A stretch of DNA of 64,000 nt from contig JALKBU010000073.1 of the NCBI GenBank assembly GCA_023091735.1, forward strand, positions 1 to 64,000. The letters run 5' to 3'. Source of the stretch: Trichomonas tenax (taxonomy: Eukaryota; Parabasalia; Trichomonadida; Trichomonadidae). The notes under the pieces were generated by a model, which worked only from the letters and a program-made list of their open reading frames with translations, made no database searches and had not been told where the DNA came from. Made by a program: the position numbers and the translations under genes. This document shows positions 10,724 through 22,233 of the stretch, piece by piece (position 1 is the stretch's first letter; each line of letters opens with the position of its first letter).

Positions 10724-11941
10724 TTACTTTTTCAACTTCTTTCCCTCAGGGCTGTTTGTCTTTTCGTTAAGAGCCTCGAAGTCTGCAATTTTCTTCTTCA
10801 TCTCAGGAATAACTTCGACGAGCTCTTTAGCTTGAGGACCAATTAAAAAGATGTCATCTGCGTATTGTGCACCATTCATCTTATGCAACAAATATTTGAG
10901 ACGCTTCCTAAGCATTTCGTTCTGTTCAGCAAGCTTTTTATCATCATCTGTGATCACCGGTTCATCTTCAACAGAATCAATCGATTCAATCTCTTCACTG
11001 TCGGACTTTTGTTCATCTTCATCTTGCTCAATATCTTCCTTACGAATAATCTTTTGATTGGGCTGATTTTGTTGTCTTCTCTTCTGTTCTATCAATTCGT
11101 TGAAAATTTCTTCGCTCTGCGTCTTCTTAACGTTCTTCTTTGGCTCATCATCACTCGAAACTTGAAGCATTTGCACGAGAAGAGCTTTCTTGTTGATTTG
11201 TGGTTTTTCATTTTTGTCCATTTCAGACATCACAGTGATTGTTTCGATTTCATCGGAACTAGATGTTTCATCGTCTGGCCTTACGTTAGGAGATGCTAGT
11301 CTATCATTTATTTCTTTCTGATCATGTTCTGGTAATGAATCAATTGTGATTCTCTTCAAAACGCGTTCTCCTTCTCCTTTCTTCGAATTTTTATTTATAA
11401 AGTTCACTATTGCAGGTGTTGATCTGTTTGTTAAGCCGCAGCTCAAAATTTTTATCTCATGAATTTTATATGGACTCAAAGAACCGACGAATTTGATAAA
11501 TTGGTCATCACATATATGTACATTCTTGAAGCTAATTATTTCTATCGAAGGACAACTAACAATTGCGCTGAAGATTCTTGGAATAACTTTTCTATTTAAT
11601 CTCATAGAAGAAAATTCGATTCTTTTCAGTGCGTTCGTAGACGGGAGAATAATTTTCATGATTTTGAGAAGATATTCGATGAATTTCGGTTTGTTGTTTG
11701 CAATAGAATTGATAATGATTTCTTCACGTTTTTCGCTCTTTCTTCCAAGCTGAGAGTACTGATATTCGAAATTGCAGGAGAATGATATCGATTCTATCTT
11801 TTTACGCAAAAAAGTTGGAAAAGTGTTGAATAATTTCGTGTATTGATCGATAGGAATGACCGAAAAATCGAAGGAACAGTCGGAGAATGTCCCGTTTCCG
11901 ATTTTATACATCGTTTTTATCGGATACATTTGTGGATCCAT
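10724..11941 (-). CDS. LRR-containing protein with acidic linker and coiled-coil tail
   Basis: About 405 residues. I place the start at ATG 11941 (MDPQMYPIKTMYKI); the frame upstream lacks an ATG. Residues 40-200 contain RNI-like leucine-rich repeats (for example LKRIEFSSMRLNRKVIP and IEIISFKNVHI). Residues 220-330 are acidic, Ser/Lys/Gln-rich and probably disordered, with DSEEIESIDSVEDE. Residues 335-390 form a heptad-like coiled coil (KLAEQNEMLRKRLKYLLHKM). The plan resembles the larger LRR protein at 42513-45677, which has the same order of LRRs then a disordered acidic C-terminal region. Probably an actin- or scaffold-linked LRR protein, but the role is unknown. Confidence 0.75.
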   Translation of the reverse strand: MDPQMYPIKTMYKIGNGTFSDCSFDFSVIPIDQYTKLFNTFPTFLRKKIESISFSCNFEYQYSQLGRKSEKREEIIINSIANNKPKFIEYLLKIMKIILPSTNALKRIEFSSMRLNRKVIPRIFSAIVSCPSIEIISFKNVHICDDQFIKFVGSLSPYKIHEIKILSCGLTNRSTPAIVNFINKNSKKGEGERVLKRITIDSLPEHDQKEINDRLASPNVRPDDETSSSDEIETITVMSEMDKNEKPQINKKALLVQMLQVSSDDEPKKNVKKTQSEEIFNELIEQKRRQQNQPNQKIIRKEDIEQDEDEQKSDSEEIESIDSVEDEPVITDDDKKLAEQNEMLRKRLKYLLHKMNGAQYADDIFLIGPQAKELVEVIPEMKKKIADFEALNEKTNSPEGKKLKK

Positions 11942-12489
11942 CGATTTTTTCGCGAAAAAGAAAAATAAATAAAAAATTTGCAAAAAAATTTAAACCGTCG
12001 AACATTTTTGTAATTTTATTTTGTATTATTTTTATTTGATTTTAGATATGTATATATAAGGTATTTCACTTTTTGCAATATAATTATGTCAAAATTTCAA
12101 TGTTTTTCATTGGAAATTTGAAATTTAAATGTATTGATTTCAGCATTACATTGCTAATAAATGAGATCAATTATATGACATAAAATATCTTAATTGCTGC
12201 AATTCTTCATTGATGAATTCGATTCGTCATTGCTTTGGAATGATGAATATTTCTGTTTGAAAATTCATTGTGAAATGAACTGAAGAGATACACCAATTCA
12301 CATTTTAATGCTTCAAATAGAAAAAGACATCAATCAAATACGATATTTTTTAACAAACAATTGAAACTAAAATATGAAGAGGAAAATATAGCATAAGATG
12401 AAACTTTGGTATCCCTGTTCTTTTAAAAAATGTTCAAAATAATAGACATCAGGGAAACAACCAACTGTATCAAATTTGTTCTTGTTTTT
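11942..12489. other. Intergenic, AT-rich
   Basis: Contains the 5' flank of the LRR gene. No other feature seen. Confidence 0.5.
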
Positions 12490-13326
12490 TTAAAAGTTCG
12501 GGTTCAGCTGAAGATTGGGAGTGTTGAACAAAGTTGTGACTTTATCAATGTAACATTCAATTACACGTATTGTTCCTTCATTATAAAATGTATATTGAAT
12601 AATATTGTTCAATACATAACAATAACTAATTGTTAAATCTCCGTTCGTATATATTAAAATATCATTAATATTGTTCTGAAAGTTGCAATTTGATTTCATA
12701 ACTGCATTCTTATATGTTACAAAAACTACAGAGTCATGTCCAATTTGAGTATTGTTTATTAAATTAGAATATGCAATCATTCCCCTCGTTTCAATGTTAT
12801 TCATATGGAAACCTCCATAAGGTCCATTTACATTATTAAATGAAAAATTATCTTGATTATGAAGAGTTTGAATGTTTTCAAGCTGTGTTAAAAGTGAATA
12901 ATAATTACTTTTAGTTCTATCGTCTGATATTGAGCTTTCATATGCCTGCAATACACAATTTGCAGATTCTGATGCAATAATTATAAAAGCAATTCTTGTG
13001 GATGCAAAAGATTGAATAAAACAACGAGATATTACTGATTCTCCTTCAATACCAAAAAATATTGAGCCTCCTCCAGAGTCAATTTTCCGACAATTCTGGA
13101 ATTTACATAAACCTACAAGTAGTTTGGTACTCACACTATTTGATGATATATTAATTGCTCCATTTTGTACTTGATTAAAAAATTTACAACAATATACTAA
13201 ATAATTAGTATTTTCTTTTTTGATGTATTCATTATGTTGATTAATATATCTTTTATCAATTACATAACCACTGAAGACCTGATTCCATTTCGATTTAATC
13301 GAATCAAAGTTCCAAACGTAAATATG
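12490..13326 (-). pseudogene. Beta-helix (Pmp-like) surface protein, 5'-truncated
   Basis: The frame is open from 13326 (after a TGA) to the stop at 12490-12492 and has no in-frame ATG near its start. It begins YVWNFDSIKSKWN, a context seen in trichomonad repetitive surface families, then carries irregular right-handed beta-helix style repeats: FxNC, GGGSIFFG, SRCFIQSF, SNCNFQNNINDILIYTNG. There is no signal peptide and no C-terminal membrane span, both expected in complete members. So this is an internal fragment of a polymorphic-membrane-protein-like gene. Confidence 0.6.
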
Positions 13327-14174
13327 TCAGTTTTAATAAACAAAAGTTTTTTGTGGTAGGTGTCAAACACTGCCGGCTCTCAAAGTTCTCAATTGATTGA
13401 AAGATCTTTCAATTGATTCTGAATGTTATTCAAACAAATTGAAAGGCCCTAACAAAAGTCAATACTTTGTAATGTTTTGAAATCTGTACCGAAACAAAGT
13501 AATGTTGATATCTTCTATATTAATTTAATCAAAAAGAAATCGAATCGACCAAATGTGAAATAAATTCATGAATTTATGATAGATAACTGTATTTTATATC
13601 AGGTTAAATTTATTTTCTATTTTTCCCCATTTCGGAATTTATTTATTGGATCCGAGAAAATTTTACACTTCTGAAATGTTTAAACTCTGGGAAATTCATT
13701 TTGTAATAAAAGCAATTAAACTCCACCCAAGGAAGACCTATATTCATCGACGATCAGCATTCTTGTAACTATGACAAAACTCTTATTTCTTTTCTGATTT
13801 CGGATCCGATGTTTAGGTTCTTTTAATAATGAAAATTACGATATAATCTAAATTCATGAAAATGTTTAATCCGAAATAAGTTGTAGCCGTATCAAAAACT
13901 AATCATCGAATCGAATTTTTTTCCCCGTTCATTGTTTTTAATACATATATAGAAGTATTTATTAAATTTTATGTCATTGGCGAACTGTATATTTTATCCC
14001 TAATGCAGGTTTGCATCGACTGATTAACTTTTCTTTTCATCAATGCTTTAGCTTTTAATCTTTCTCAATCCTCTAGCTTCCTTCCTTCCACAAGATTTTG
14101 TTCATTAGATATGTGTTTTGTCAAAAAAATATTTTACATGACATATTGTTAAAATTTTGCCAAAAAAAAATAAG
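13327..14174. other. Intergenic 5' flank of the large helical-repeat gene
   Basis: AT-rich, with a short palindrome (TTGAAAGATCTTTCAA) near 13399-13414. At 14121-14144 the string GTCAAAAAAATATTTTACAT resembles one at 37437-37459 and the ends of the TIR elements described below. Confidence 0.4.
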
Positions 14175-17100
14175 ATGAGTAATTTTGATGTTTACGAAAA
14201 GATTCAGACTGTGCAGAATCTAGTTTCGTATTTATCTGTTGCAAAACAGGACGAGAATGCTGCTATACAGCTCTGTTACGTAATGTCAGAATTATCAGTT
14301 TGTTATTCGAAGATTCCCATCGATATCAAAAACGAATTCAAATGTCTTCTTCCAGTTGCAGTCAAAATCTGCTGTCGATACAACAATTGCATCATAAAAA
14401 CATTCGATTTTGTTGTTGATCTCGTTTTACCATTGCTTCAGGAACAAAATATCCTCGCATTTACGTTGATTGAAGCTGTTATTCAGTATTTCTCGCAACA
14501 ACAACTCGAAGTTAAAGCAACTTCTGTCAAATCACAAATGGATACTACAAATAACGGACAATTCACCGATAAAACGTACATTTTCGATCAAAGCATTGTC
14601 TATTTAAACCCAGAACTTATCGCAGTTCTTCGTTTACAACGTTTTTATTTTTTTATCAAAGTTATTCGTTACTTAGGAACATTACCAGAAGAAAATGAGT
14701 GCTTGCGCAAATGCTGTCAGTTTATTGAAACATACTCTAGTTATTTTTCACATGATTTTCGCGATTATCTGATCGAAAATATTTTCAATAACTTAAATGG
14801 AGATCAACCGAGTGTTTATCGATTGATGGTAAGTTTAATTTACCAAGGAAATGAAAGAAATGAAGCTATTATTGATTTATACATCGATTCTTTATTATTA
14901 CATAAAAACTTGATCCCAGAACATGTTAAGATATTGTTATCACACTACAGTGAAACAGATCCGATTATGAAAGATATTGCTGAAAAGATCGAAGATGAAT
15001 TTTTCAAAAATGTCACGAAAAAAGATGAAAAAATCGCATTATCATTTATTTCATATTTGAAAGCTAATAACATGTTCAACATATCACATGTAATTCAAAA
15101 TATGTCGAACTTATGGTTTGTTTGCTTAGATATAATTGATGAAATTTCCGAATCTATTACAGAACAACAATTTATCGATGTTGTTAATAGCTTCAACTAT
15201 ACAGCTGAATCTTCAGATATTATTGCAAATTTATTGTTCAAATATCATGAAATCAAAAATTTAGAATTTAATCCGTTTTATGAAATACTCAAAACAGCTA
15301 GTTACACTACAAGAAATGCTATGGCAAAAATATATTCTGGTAATAAGTATAGATCACAAATCGTTAAAGCAGCAAATAAATTAAATGAAAATGCTCAAGA
15401 TTTAGAAATAAGCTTGTCGCAAATGATTCTTTTATGCAAAATAATTCGCTCAACGGAAGATAAGTCTCAATTTGATCTTGATTTATTTTGCGACAATGTT
15501 TTCTTTTTATTGGACAGCGATTTAATATTGAGGTTTTTAAAGAAAAATTCTTTCATCAAACTGACTCAAGATAAATACGAATACTTGTTTGATTTCATTA
15601 GTCCATCTTCGCAGTTATATGATTACATTGAAAACAAGTTAATCAATGATCTTCCTCTTTTTGAGAAACAAATAGTCCAAAATTCTATCAAAATTGATTC
15701 GTTCTCCAAATTAATGCAAAAAGCATATGAAGTCCACAATAAAATTCTTTATCTGCTTGTTGCATATTGCAAGTCAAAGAGCAAATCATTTAAGTTTGAA
15801 TCAATAAAAATCATTCAAGAACATGAAAATGAACTTGATCAAATTCAAAAGGATTATCCAGAGTTTGTTCAAGAATTCAGAGATGATGTGAAGAATCAGA
15901 AACCATTGCAATTAGAAGAAAATGAATCAGAAGAATATCTTAAACAAATATTTAACGAATACATATCTCCGAATTCTCCGCTCTCAAAATTATCACTTGA
16001 TTATGGAAGACAGATAATATCGAAGTTTTACAAGAATCCTGGTTTGCTTCATACGCTTATTTCTGATTATAAATGCGACTATAATCTTGCTGAGCACTCA
16101 GGTCTCAAGTATCTTACAATCTCAAGTCAAACACCAATGATTCAAGCATTTGGGCAAAATTTATCTCTGATACAAACACTCTCTAAAATAGATATGAAAG
16201 AAACAGATATTGGTTATAAGCTTCTTGAGATATTAACAAAATTAAGATTCAGTCACTCACCAGTAATTGATTCATCAGATCTCTTTAAAGGAATTACTTT
16301 CGAATCTGGAGATTTCCTTACATTAATTTCTAAGCTTCCGCCTCAGGTTCTAAACGTTTTCAGATATGATACAAATATCATCAAACATTCAGTAATGGGA
16401 CCAAAAACGGATAAATATGTTGCAATGTATTTCAGGAACCAAATAATTGACTCACTGGAAGATTTTATTTATAAAAGATCCTGGAGAATTCAAGACAATA
16501 TGGATCAAATTTTCACTACAACTAAGTCTTCTGATTGCAGAGTGTTTATTTGCGACAAAAACTCTAAAATTAATATATCACAAGTAATTAATATGGCATC
16601 TTATTCAATCGATGATTCATTCTACGATTTATCATGTGTTATTGCAAATAATACAATTGCATATATTAAGGCTGATGATGGATTTTATAAATGCCGAGGA
16701 CTAATCGTTCAAAAAGTTCCACAAGTTCCAACTGATGCAAAAATCAGCATGTTGTTTTATAATAAGAGAAATATGCCATCCAATGAAGAAGTTTGGGATG
16801 AAATTCCACTTTCTATCCGAGAAAAAACTCTTAATACGAATGAACAAATCTTATTGTTACTTAGAGATTTCAATGATTGGGATAAGTTCGAAAAGAATGA
16901 AGATTTGTATGAATTGGCCATTTTTGTTGCCATCAATTTCAAAGTTTATGATGGTATTATTTATTTGAAAGATAACAAAGAATTTGCCGATAAGTTTATC
17001 GAAAACATGATTCCTTACACAAATCCATCTATTGTTGAAAGCATTCCTGATGCTGTTTTAGATATTACAAGACTTTATAATATTCCAGAAAACATTGTTG

Positions 17101-19178
17101 AAGTTTGCTCATCATTTGTTGATGATGATGACGAAGAAATTTCTTCTGCAGCATTATTCTTCTTATCAGAATTTGCACCAGATTATCCTGCTATAGAAAA
17201 AGTTATTCAATTATCAAACAGCTTAACATTCACCAACTCTAATATATTCGGATATATTTGCAAGAAGATTCTTACTCAGAGAGGAGAAGCTGCAAAAGCT
17301 CTCGTTGGTAATGCTCAGATTCGTAGAAAATTGATTTCTTTGAAAGATGAACGAATCATTCAGTTCTTCGAGATTAAGGAAGATGGCCTCGATCAAGAAG
17401 TTGTCAATGATCTTTTGCAATATTCGAATGCTAAATTCTGTCTTTTAGTTTATCATATGACAAACGAAAATTTGGCAATATTCAAGCAGTTAATTTCTTT
17501 GTTGGCTGAAAATGAGTCAATTATTGATGTAATTGATGATTTATTCAAGAGCAATGTTTTATTCGATGATCCTGAATTTATTGCTTCTTTGTTCACATCA
17601 AGTTCAGAGATAATTAGAAACATGATCAAAAAGCTATTCAATGACAAATTCAAGAACAGCAACGAACAAGAATTTCACAAACTAAGAATGATTTTGAAAT
17701 CAACAATCAAACTATTGACAACAATAACAGACAGAGGAAATGATATTTTGGCAATCATGCAACAATTCCATCAAGTTTTCAACGAAAAAATCAATGTTTA
17801 TTCAGAACTCTTGGAATATGTTTTCTATACTGTTCCATCAGTTGTCAGTAGCGGCGATGATCTTTATGAGTATTTAATTAATCTTCCTCCGAATAATGAA
17901 GATTTGAGAAAATTCAGTCCAAACTTTTTCAATGTTATCCAATATCTTCTCACTGCTCGCGGAGTAAGTCCAACGCTTATTGCAGAAGGCATTATCAAAT
18001 TCCTTCTCCTATGGATGACCAACCAAGAGAATGCTGATAGAGTTACAACTACTGGAAGTACAGATACAATGATGTCAATCCTTTCACATCCTCCACTTAT
18101 TGTTTCCGAGAGTTTCGCGAAATGGTTCAGAAAAACAGTTCTTCGAATCTTAGGAAAGCACAACTATCCAGCAATACTGTGCTGCTTTGCACTTGCTCAC
18201 ACATCAGACAAACTTCTTCTCAGCACAGTTATCGAAGAAATTGTTAATCTTGAATATATATCTGAACACGCAATTATTCTTAAGTCTGTTGTTTACAGCC
18301 TTTTGGCATTCAATACATTCAAAGTTGCCAACAATGCAACAGCTCATTTTGTTAACTGCTTAGCGCAAATTGTCGAAAAATTTGATTATAAATCAATCCA
18401 TAATCAGCAAGGATGGACTATTTCATGGGTAATGATTGCAAGAACTCTTCCTCAAATTGCTATTTTATTCAAACTTTCTTATCAAACAGACGCTTACACT
18501 GCAGCAACATTCAGGTTATTGAGAACTATGTTCAAAGTTTCAACATTGAATATTTCACTGTTTGCAGCAATTTTTGCCGAGTTTAAAAACATATCACTTG
18601 GTCCACTTGCTCTGGCTGAATTCGTTAAAACATTAGATTCTTATGCTCGCCATATGTGTGCTGATGTTAATGTAATCAACACAAGTATGCCTGATCGTGT
18701 CAATCAATTTATCAGTGTATTTAATGGAGGAATTAAATACATCCTCGAATATGACAACTTAACTTATTCCATTGTCAAGCCACTGATTGTTTTAATGACT
18801 GCAATCTTGAAGAATAACAGAGCTAAAGCGCTCTTGAAACCTACAATATGTGAAGGAGGAATATTCTCAAGATTACTAAGATGTGTTGAAGACGATGATG
18901 AATGTTTGGAGAAAATTAAGAATCTTTTATTCTACTCATTGAAATATAACAATTGGCTTGATGCTGAAGAAGTTCTTGGATTCATTTTAGCTGTTGGTGA
19001 CTTTGAACACAAAGAAATGCCTGCAATGATTGGAGTTCTTATTCTTCAAAGAGCAAATCCTTCATGCCTAGAAACGATACGTGAAGTTATCATTGATTTC
19101 TTATCCAATAACAAAGAAAACATCAAAACTCCATTAATTCGAAAAATGATTGATGCCATTCTTGGAAACAACCAATAA
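14175..19178 (+). CDS. Large helical-repeat (armadillo-type) protein, 1,667 residues
   Basis: The start is ATG 14175 (MSNFDVYEKIQ); the upstream in-frame codons contain no ATG. The stop at 19176-19178 is followed by A, giving TAAA, the trichomonad polyadenylation context. The whole protein is Leu/Ile/Asn-rich and predicted helical, with repeated amphipathic pairs typical of HEAT/ARM solenoids. I see no HECT, RING, kinase or BEACH signature. Residues 790-890 (about 16540-16850) are less helical and could hold a small embedded domain. Possible relatives are solenoid scaffolds or the N-terminal parts of E3 ligases lacking a catalytic end, but I assign no function. It stands alone on this strand with debris on both sides. 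Confidence 0.85.
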   Translation: MSNFDVYEKIQTVQNLVSYLSVAKQDENAAIQLCYVMSELSVCYSKIPIDIKNEFKCLLPVAVKICCRYNNCIIKTFDFVVDLVLPLLQEQNILAFTLIEAVIQYFSQQQLEVKATSVKSQMDTTNNGQFTDKTYIFDQSIVYLNPELIAVLRLQRFYFFIKVIRYLGTLPEENECLRKCCQFIETYSSYFSHDFRDYLIENIFNNLNGDQPSVYRLMVSLIYQGNERNEAIIDLYIDSLLLHKNLIPEHVKILLSHYSETDPIMKDIAEKIEDEFFKNVTKKDEKIALSFISYLKANNMFNISHVIQNMSNLWFVCLDIIDEISESITEQQFIDVVNSFNYTAESSDIIANLLFKYHEIKNLEFNPFYEILKTASYTTRNAMAKIYSGNKYRSQIVKAANKLNENAQDLEISLSQMILLCKIIRSTEDKSQFDLDLFCDNVFFLLDSDLILRFLKKNSFIKLTQDKYEYLFDFISPSSQLYDYIENKLINDLPLFEKQIVQNSIKIDSFSKLMQKAYEVHNKILYLLVAYCKSKSKSFKFESIKIIQEHENELDQIQKDYPEFVQEFRDDVKNQKPLQLEENESEEYLKQIFNEYISPNSPLSKLSLDYGRQIISKFYKNPGLLHTLISDYKCDYNLAEHSGLKYLTISSQTPMIQAFGQNLSLIQTLSKIDMKETDIGYKLLEILTKLRFSHSPVIDSSDLFKGITFESGDFLTLISKLPPQVLNVFRYDTNIIKHSVMGPKTDKYVAMYFRNQIIDSLEDFIYKRSWRIQDNMDQIFTTTKSSDCRVFICDKNSKINISQVINMASYSIDDSFYDLSCVIANNTIAYIKADDGFYKCRGLIVQKVPQVPTDAKISMLFYNKRNMPSNEEVWDEIPLSIREKTLNTNEQILLLLRDFNDWDKFEKNEDLYELAIFVAINFKVYDGIIYLKDNKEFADKFIENMIPYTNPSIVESIPDAVLDITRLYNIPENIVEVCSSFVDDDDEEISSAALFFLSEFAPDYPAIEKVIQLSNSLTFTNSNIFGYICKKILTQRGEAAKALVGNAQIRRKLISLKDERIIQFFEIKEDGLDQEVVNDLLQYSNAKFCLLVYHMTNENLAIFKQLISLLAENESIIDVIDDLFKSNVLFDDPEFIASLFTSSSEIIRNMIKKLFNDKFKNSNEQEFHKLRMILKSTIKLLTTITDRGNDILAIMQQFHQVFNEKINVYSELLEYVFYTVPSVVSSGDDLYEYLINLPPNNEDLRKFSPNFFNVIQYLLTARGVSPTLIAEGIIKFLLLWMTNQENADRVTTTGSTDTMMSILSHPPLIVSESFAKWFRKTVLRILGKHNYPAILCCFALAHTSDKLLLSTVIEEIVNLEYISEHAIILKSVVYSLLAFNTFKVANNATAHFVNCLAQIVEKFDYKSIHNQQGWTISWVMIARTLPQIAILFKLSYQTDAYTAATFRLLRTMFKVSTLNISLFAAIFAEFKNISLGPLALAEFVKTLDSYARHMCADVNVINTSMPDRVNQFISVFNGGIKYILEYDNLTYSIVKPLIVLMTAILKNNRAKALLKPTICEGGIFSRLLRCVEDDDECLEKIKNLLFYSLKYNNWLDAEEVLGFILAVGDFEHKEMPAMIGVLILQRANPSCLETIREVIIDFLSNNKENIKTPLIRKMIDAILGNNQ

Positions 19179-19255
19179 ACATTTTTTTATTCTATAATCT
19201 TACATTTTCACTCTTTGATATATGTCCAATGATACTCACATCATCTTCTTCTTCA

Positions 19256-19676
19256 TTAATTAATTATACTGATATCATTATATGAATCATCTGAAACTAT
19301 ATCTCCAAAAAGTTCAAGTTTGTTGATTGCTATGCATGGAGGGAATCCAGGACATGGATCATTTTGAATAATACAGACATATCTAGAAGTATATTCTTTC
19401 TCTAAAGGAAATGATTTCTCGTTGCAAAGACGCAATGAATCACCTTTTTCGATTCTATGAACTTATGTCCATGTTGTATTGATATTCAGAAATAATTGTC
19501 AATAATGGATCCATGACGTAAACTTTCTCTAAATTAGGACTATAAGTAATGAAATTATGTGTAGCTGGATCATCACTTAAATAATATAAATATTTCAACA
19601 CTGTACACTCGTTAATAAAATCATTTATTTCTTTCGGAATTGGACTTGAAAGGTAGACAATTGTAATAATAGTCAT
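19256..19676 (-). pseudogene. F5/8 type C (discoidin-like) fragment, frameshifted
   Basis: The frame from about 19452 to TAA 19256-19258 ends with YVCIIQNDPCPGFPPCIAIN and KLELFGDIV, the C-terminal beta-strands typical of trichomonad F5/8C domains (YxRLxQTGP...FEFxG). The adjacent upstream frame (19676-19455) is LRR- or BspA-like in flavour and ends at a frame break near 19455. A carbohydrate- or membrane-binding domain remnant, no longer a complete gene. Confidence 0.5.
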
Positions 19677-19700
19677 TAAAAATTGACAATTTTACTAATA

Positions 19701-19878
19701 TTGCGAATCGAGAAACTCTCTCTCTCCAACTTCAACGGATCGAAATTTCAATACTGCTCCACTTGCTAGGGCTTAGGGGTCGCTGCTTCTTGTTTTCGAG
19801 TCAAGCCGTGTTGTTTAGCTTGATTATGAATTGCGAATCGAGAAACTCTCTTTCCAACTTCAACGGATCGAAATTTCA
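19701..19878. repeat. Near-identical direct repeats (50 and 48 bp) around an 80-bp insert
   Basis: Positions 19701-19750 recur at 19831-19878. They differ only by one T-for-C change and two bases missing from the CT run. The intervening 80 bp are more GC-rich (GCTAGGGCTTAGGGGTCGCT near 19767). This looks like a duplication bracketing an insertion, or two units of a 130-bp tandem repeat. Confidence 0.8.
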
Positions 19879-20352
19879 TTAAGTGACCATTTCCGCAAAC
19901 TTATTCAGTACACTTGCATATCGAAGATAGAGTCGATAAAGATAATGAACACGGATAAAATCGATTACCTTCACAGACAGCAGATGAGGAAGGAGTTTAA
20001 CAGGATACTCGCAGCAGCAAATTTCGGATGGATTCTGCTCGAAAACTACGAAAAAGAAGAAGACTATGCAGAAAAAGCTGAGAAAGCAATGTCAATACCA
20101 GAAAAAGTGAGTCAGAATGGAAATCTGATAAGAAAGTTCGAGATATTCATCACATTCCAGCAGATGTTGAAAGCGATCGTGAGACAAAACAAGAGGATAA
20201 AGTGGCTGAAGATATTCATTCAAATCGAATTCTTGTACTTGTTCCTCACTATGAACTTCGTTGTCATTATGAAAATTCTAAAGAAAGCGTTCTCGTTCAT
20301 AATAGATATAGCAATTCATGATTCGATTTTATATTCTTCATTCTCATGTTAA
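19879..20352 (+). pseudogene. Coding-like fragment, unknown
   Basis: The plus strand stays open from the second direct repeat to 20352, with a charged helical segment (HRQQMRKEFNRILAAANFGW) at about 19970-20035. Near 20120 the better coding sense moves to another frame, suggesting a frameshift. No family recognised. Confidence 0.3.
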
Positions 20353-20641
20353 GGACGATATTGCATTGACAAATATTGCTATAGAAATATCTCTTATCTC
20401 TGCAATAATAATTATAATAAATGTACAACTTATCACAAGTCAAATACCATTTGAATATATCATTCATCGCATACTTATTGACTATTGCATTATTTTTAAC
20501 AGTTACATTGCTATGAATATATCGATCATGTTATTACTCCATCAAATGATTTGTTGAATTCTGAAGCTTGATATAAAATTGTTTTATCTTTTGAATACAG
20601 TGAAAATGAATTATCATTGCAAAAATTTTCATTGATAGGAT

Positions 20642-20806
20642 TTACAATAATTTTTTAAGAAGATTATGTGCGAAGACTCCTTTCACTTCTAGGCTTATTA
20701 AATTAGGTCCAATTTCGACTTGATTTATGTTGTTTGCGGCAAACCCAAAATTACCAATATGATTCAAAGTATTGGGGAAATTCAAAACGCCAATCACTAA
20801 TATCAT
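20642..20806 (-). pseudogene. BspA-like LRR fragment
   Basis: ATG 20806 to TAA 20642, 54 codons. It reads NFPNTLNHIGNFGFAANN and then VEIGPNLISLEV, two BspA-type leucine-rich repeat strands. Too short to be a whole gene; an isolated piece. Confidence 0.5.
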
Positions 20807-21400
20807 TTGATCAAAAGCCCAATCTTTTGGATTATTGGTTCATCAATAGGATCAAATAAAGGAGCTTGGGAATGTTTTTGCCATTCTAATGGCAATTGTC
20901 TTGTTAGTCAAATTAATATGTCTTATTGTACATATGTATTTTCATGCTTTTTCAGACGTGAATCAGATTGCCAATCGGAGACAATTACAACATTTTCTAC
21001 ATTTTCAAATTCAAGAAATGCTGATAGTAATAGGATGACAATAACTTCTCCAGATGGAGATCAGTCTTTTGATTATTGTACATTTCAAAATAATGATGTG
21101 CATATTGGAATGATCATTTATGCTGTTAAAGAATTAAAGCAATTCATGAATTTATATATTTCAAATTGTGTTGTTAAAAACTCATATCTACCATCTAATA
21201 ATTTTAATCCTTCAGCAGCAAATAAAATCTATTGGTCTAATGCGTATTCATTTATCTTATCTCACTTATCAACATACAAGTGTCAAGCACAAAATAAGCT
21301 CAAAGTTGAAGAACTCTTTATTATCACTTGCAACTTCAGATCTCAATTTAAGTTTTCTCTTTTTGTAAATATGATGTTATTTGATAAAAATGAACTGTAA
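20807..21400 (+). pseudogene. Beta-helix surface protein fragment
   Basis: Frame open to TAA at 21398-21400. It carries irregular Asn/Cys/Ser-rich beta-helix repeats (INMSYCTYVFSCFF, FDYCTFQNNDVHIGMIIYA, LYISNCVVKNSYL), as in the gene at 27933. There is no signal peptide or membrane span. It faces a second fragment of the same type on the opposite strand (21414-22233), so the pair is tail to tail. Confidence 0.5.
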
Positions 21401-21413
21401 TCTTTAAATATAT

Positions 21414-22233
21414 TCATATGGAATAAATATTTCCATCCATATATATGTGCAAATCATTTCTAAAATTTTCATTTTCACTGTTTACAATAAAGTGATGGCA
21501 TTGATCAGATGTAATCAAATTCATATTTATACTTGCTGAAAATTTTTTATTTATTGTTTCATCATCTACAACTACATTCGAAACTGTTTGCTGATCCAAA
21601 AAGCTTGCATAAACATAGGCAATATAATATAATGATTGAATAGAACAGGTTCTTAATGAGTTATTAGAGAAAAATAAATGCGATATTGTCATTTGCTGGA
21701 CACTATCAACTTGAATATGATATGTTATTGACGATTGATTTATATTGTTGATATTAGAAGCACCAACTTTTGACATGACCAAAAATTCAATGGGAATTTG
21801 TTTCCTTTATTTTGTATGCAATTTAAAAATGATAAAAAAGAAGGAATACCTCTTGCCATCAAAGTAGATTCTTGGTTACCTGAATTTGAAGTTGTGTTAA
21901 TGTCACTGATATTGAATTGAGAGTTGGATGTACAAAATGTTGAAGCCGATCCTGAATTATTATACAATGATGATATGCTGAAAGTACTAAATTTGGAAGC
22001 GTACCAAGTAGCAAAATATCCATAGGTATGAATATCTGGCGATTGCTGTTTCCAAAATCACAGACCTTTTTAAAATTGAGATTTTGTACACTTGCATGAA
22101 TTGCACCTCCGGTTGTTGCTTTGCAGTATCCGAATGAAGATGAACTGATATTTAGCGTAACACTTGATCCTTGAAAAAATAATGCTCCTCCATAATTTAT
22201 TGAGTATTGTCCTAAATTATAAAAAAAACGCAT
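21414..22233 (-). pseudogene. Beta-helix surface protein, multiply frameshifted
   Basis: Three overlapping minus-strand frames share one coding signal. Positions 22233 to about 22040 read INYGGALFFQGSSVTLNISS and TTGGAIHASVQ, the clearest GGA(I/L) beta-helix repeats here. Positions 21967-21740 and 21782-21414 continue in other frames. At least two frame changes are needed, so it is a decayed copy. Confidence 0.55.

Noticed and set aside
14157..14174. Extra N-terminal codons before ATG 14175
   Set aside because: They begin with TTG; eukaryotic initiation at the ATG is far more likely. The same reasoning moved starts at 11941, 25766, 41915, 57787 and 59504.
19760..19812. Possible tRNA (TTTTCGAGTC resembling a T-loop)
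   Set aside because: No acceptor stem, no D-arm consensus and a poor B box.
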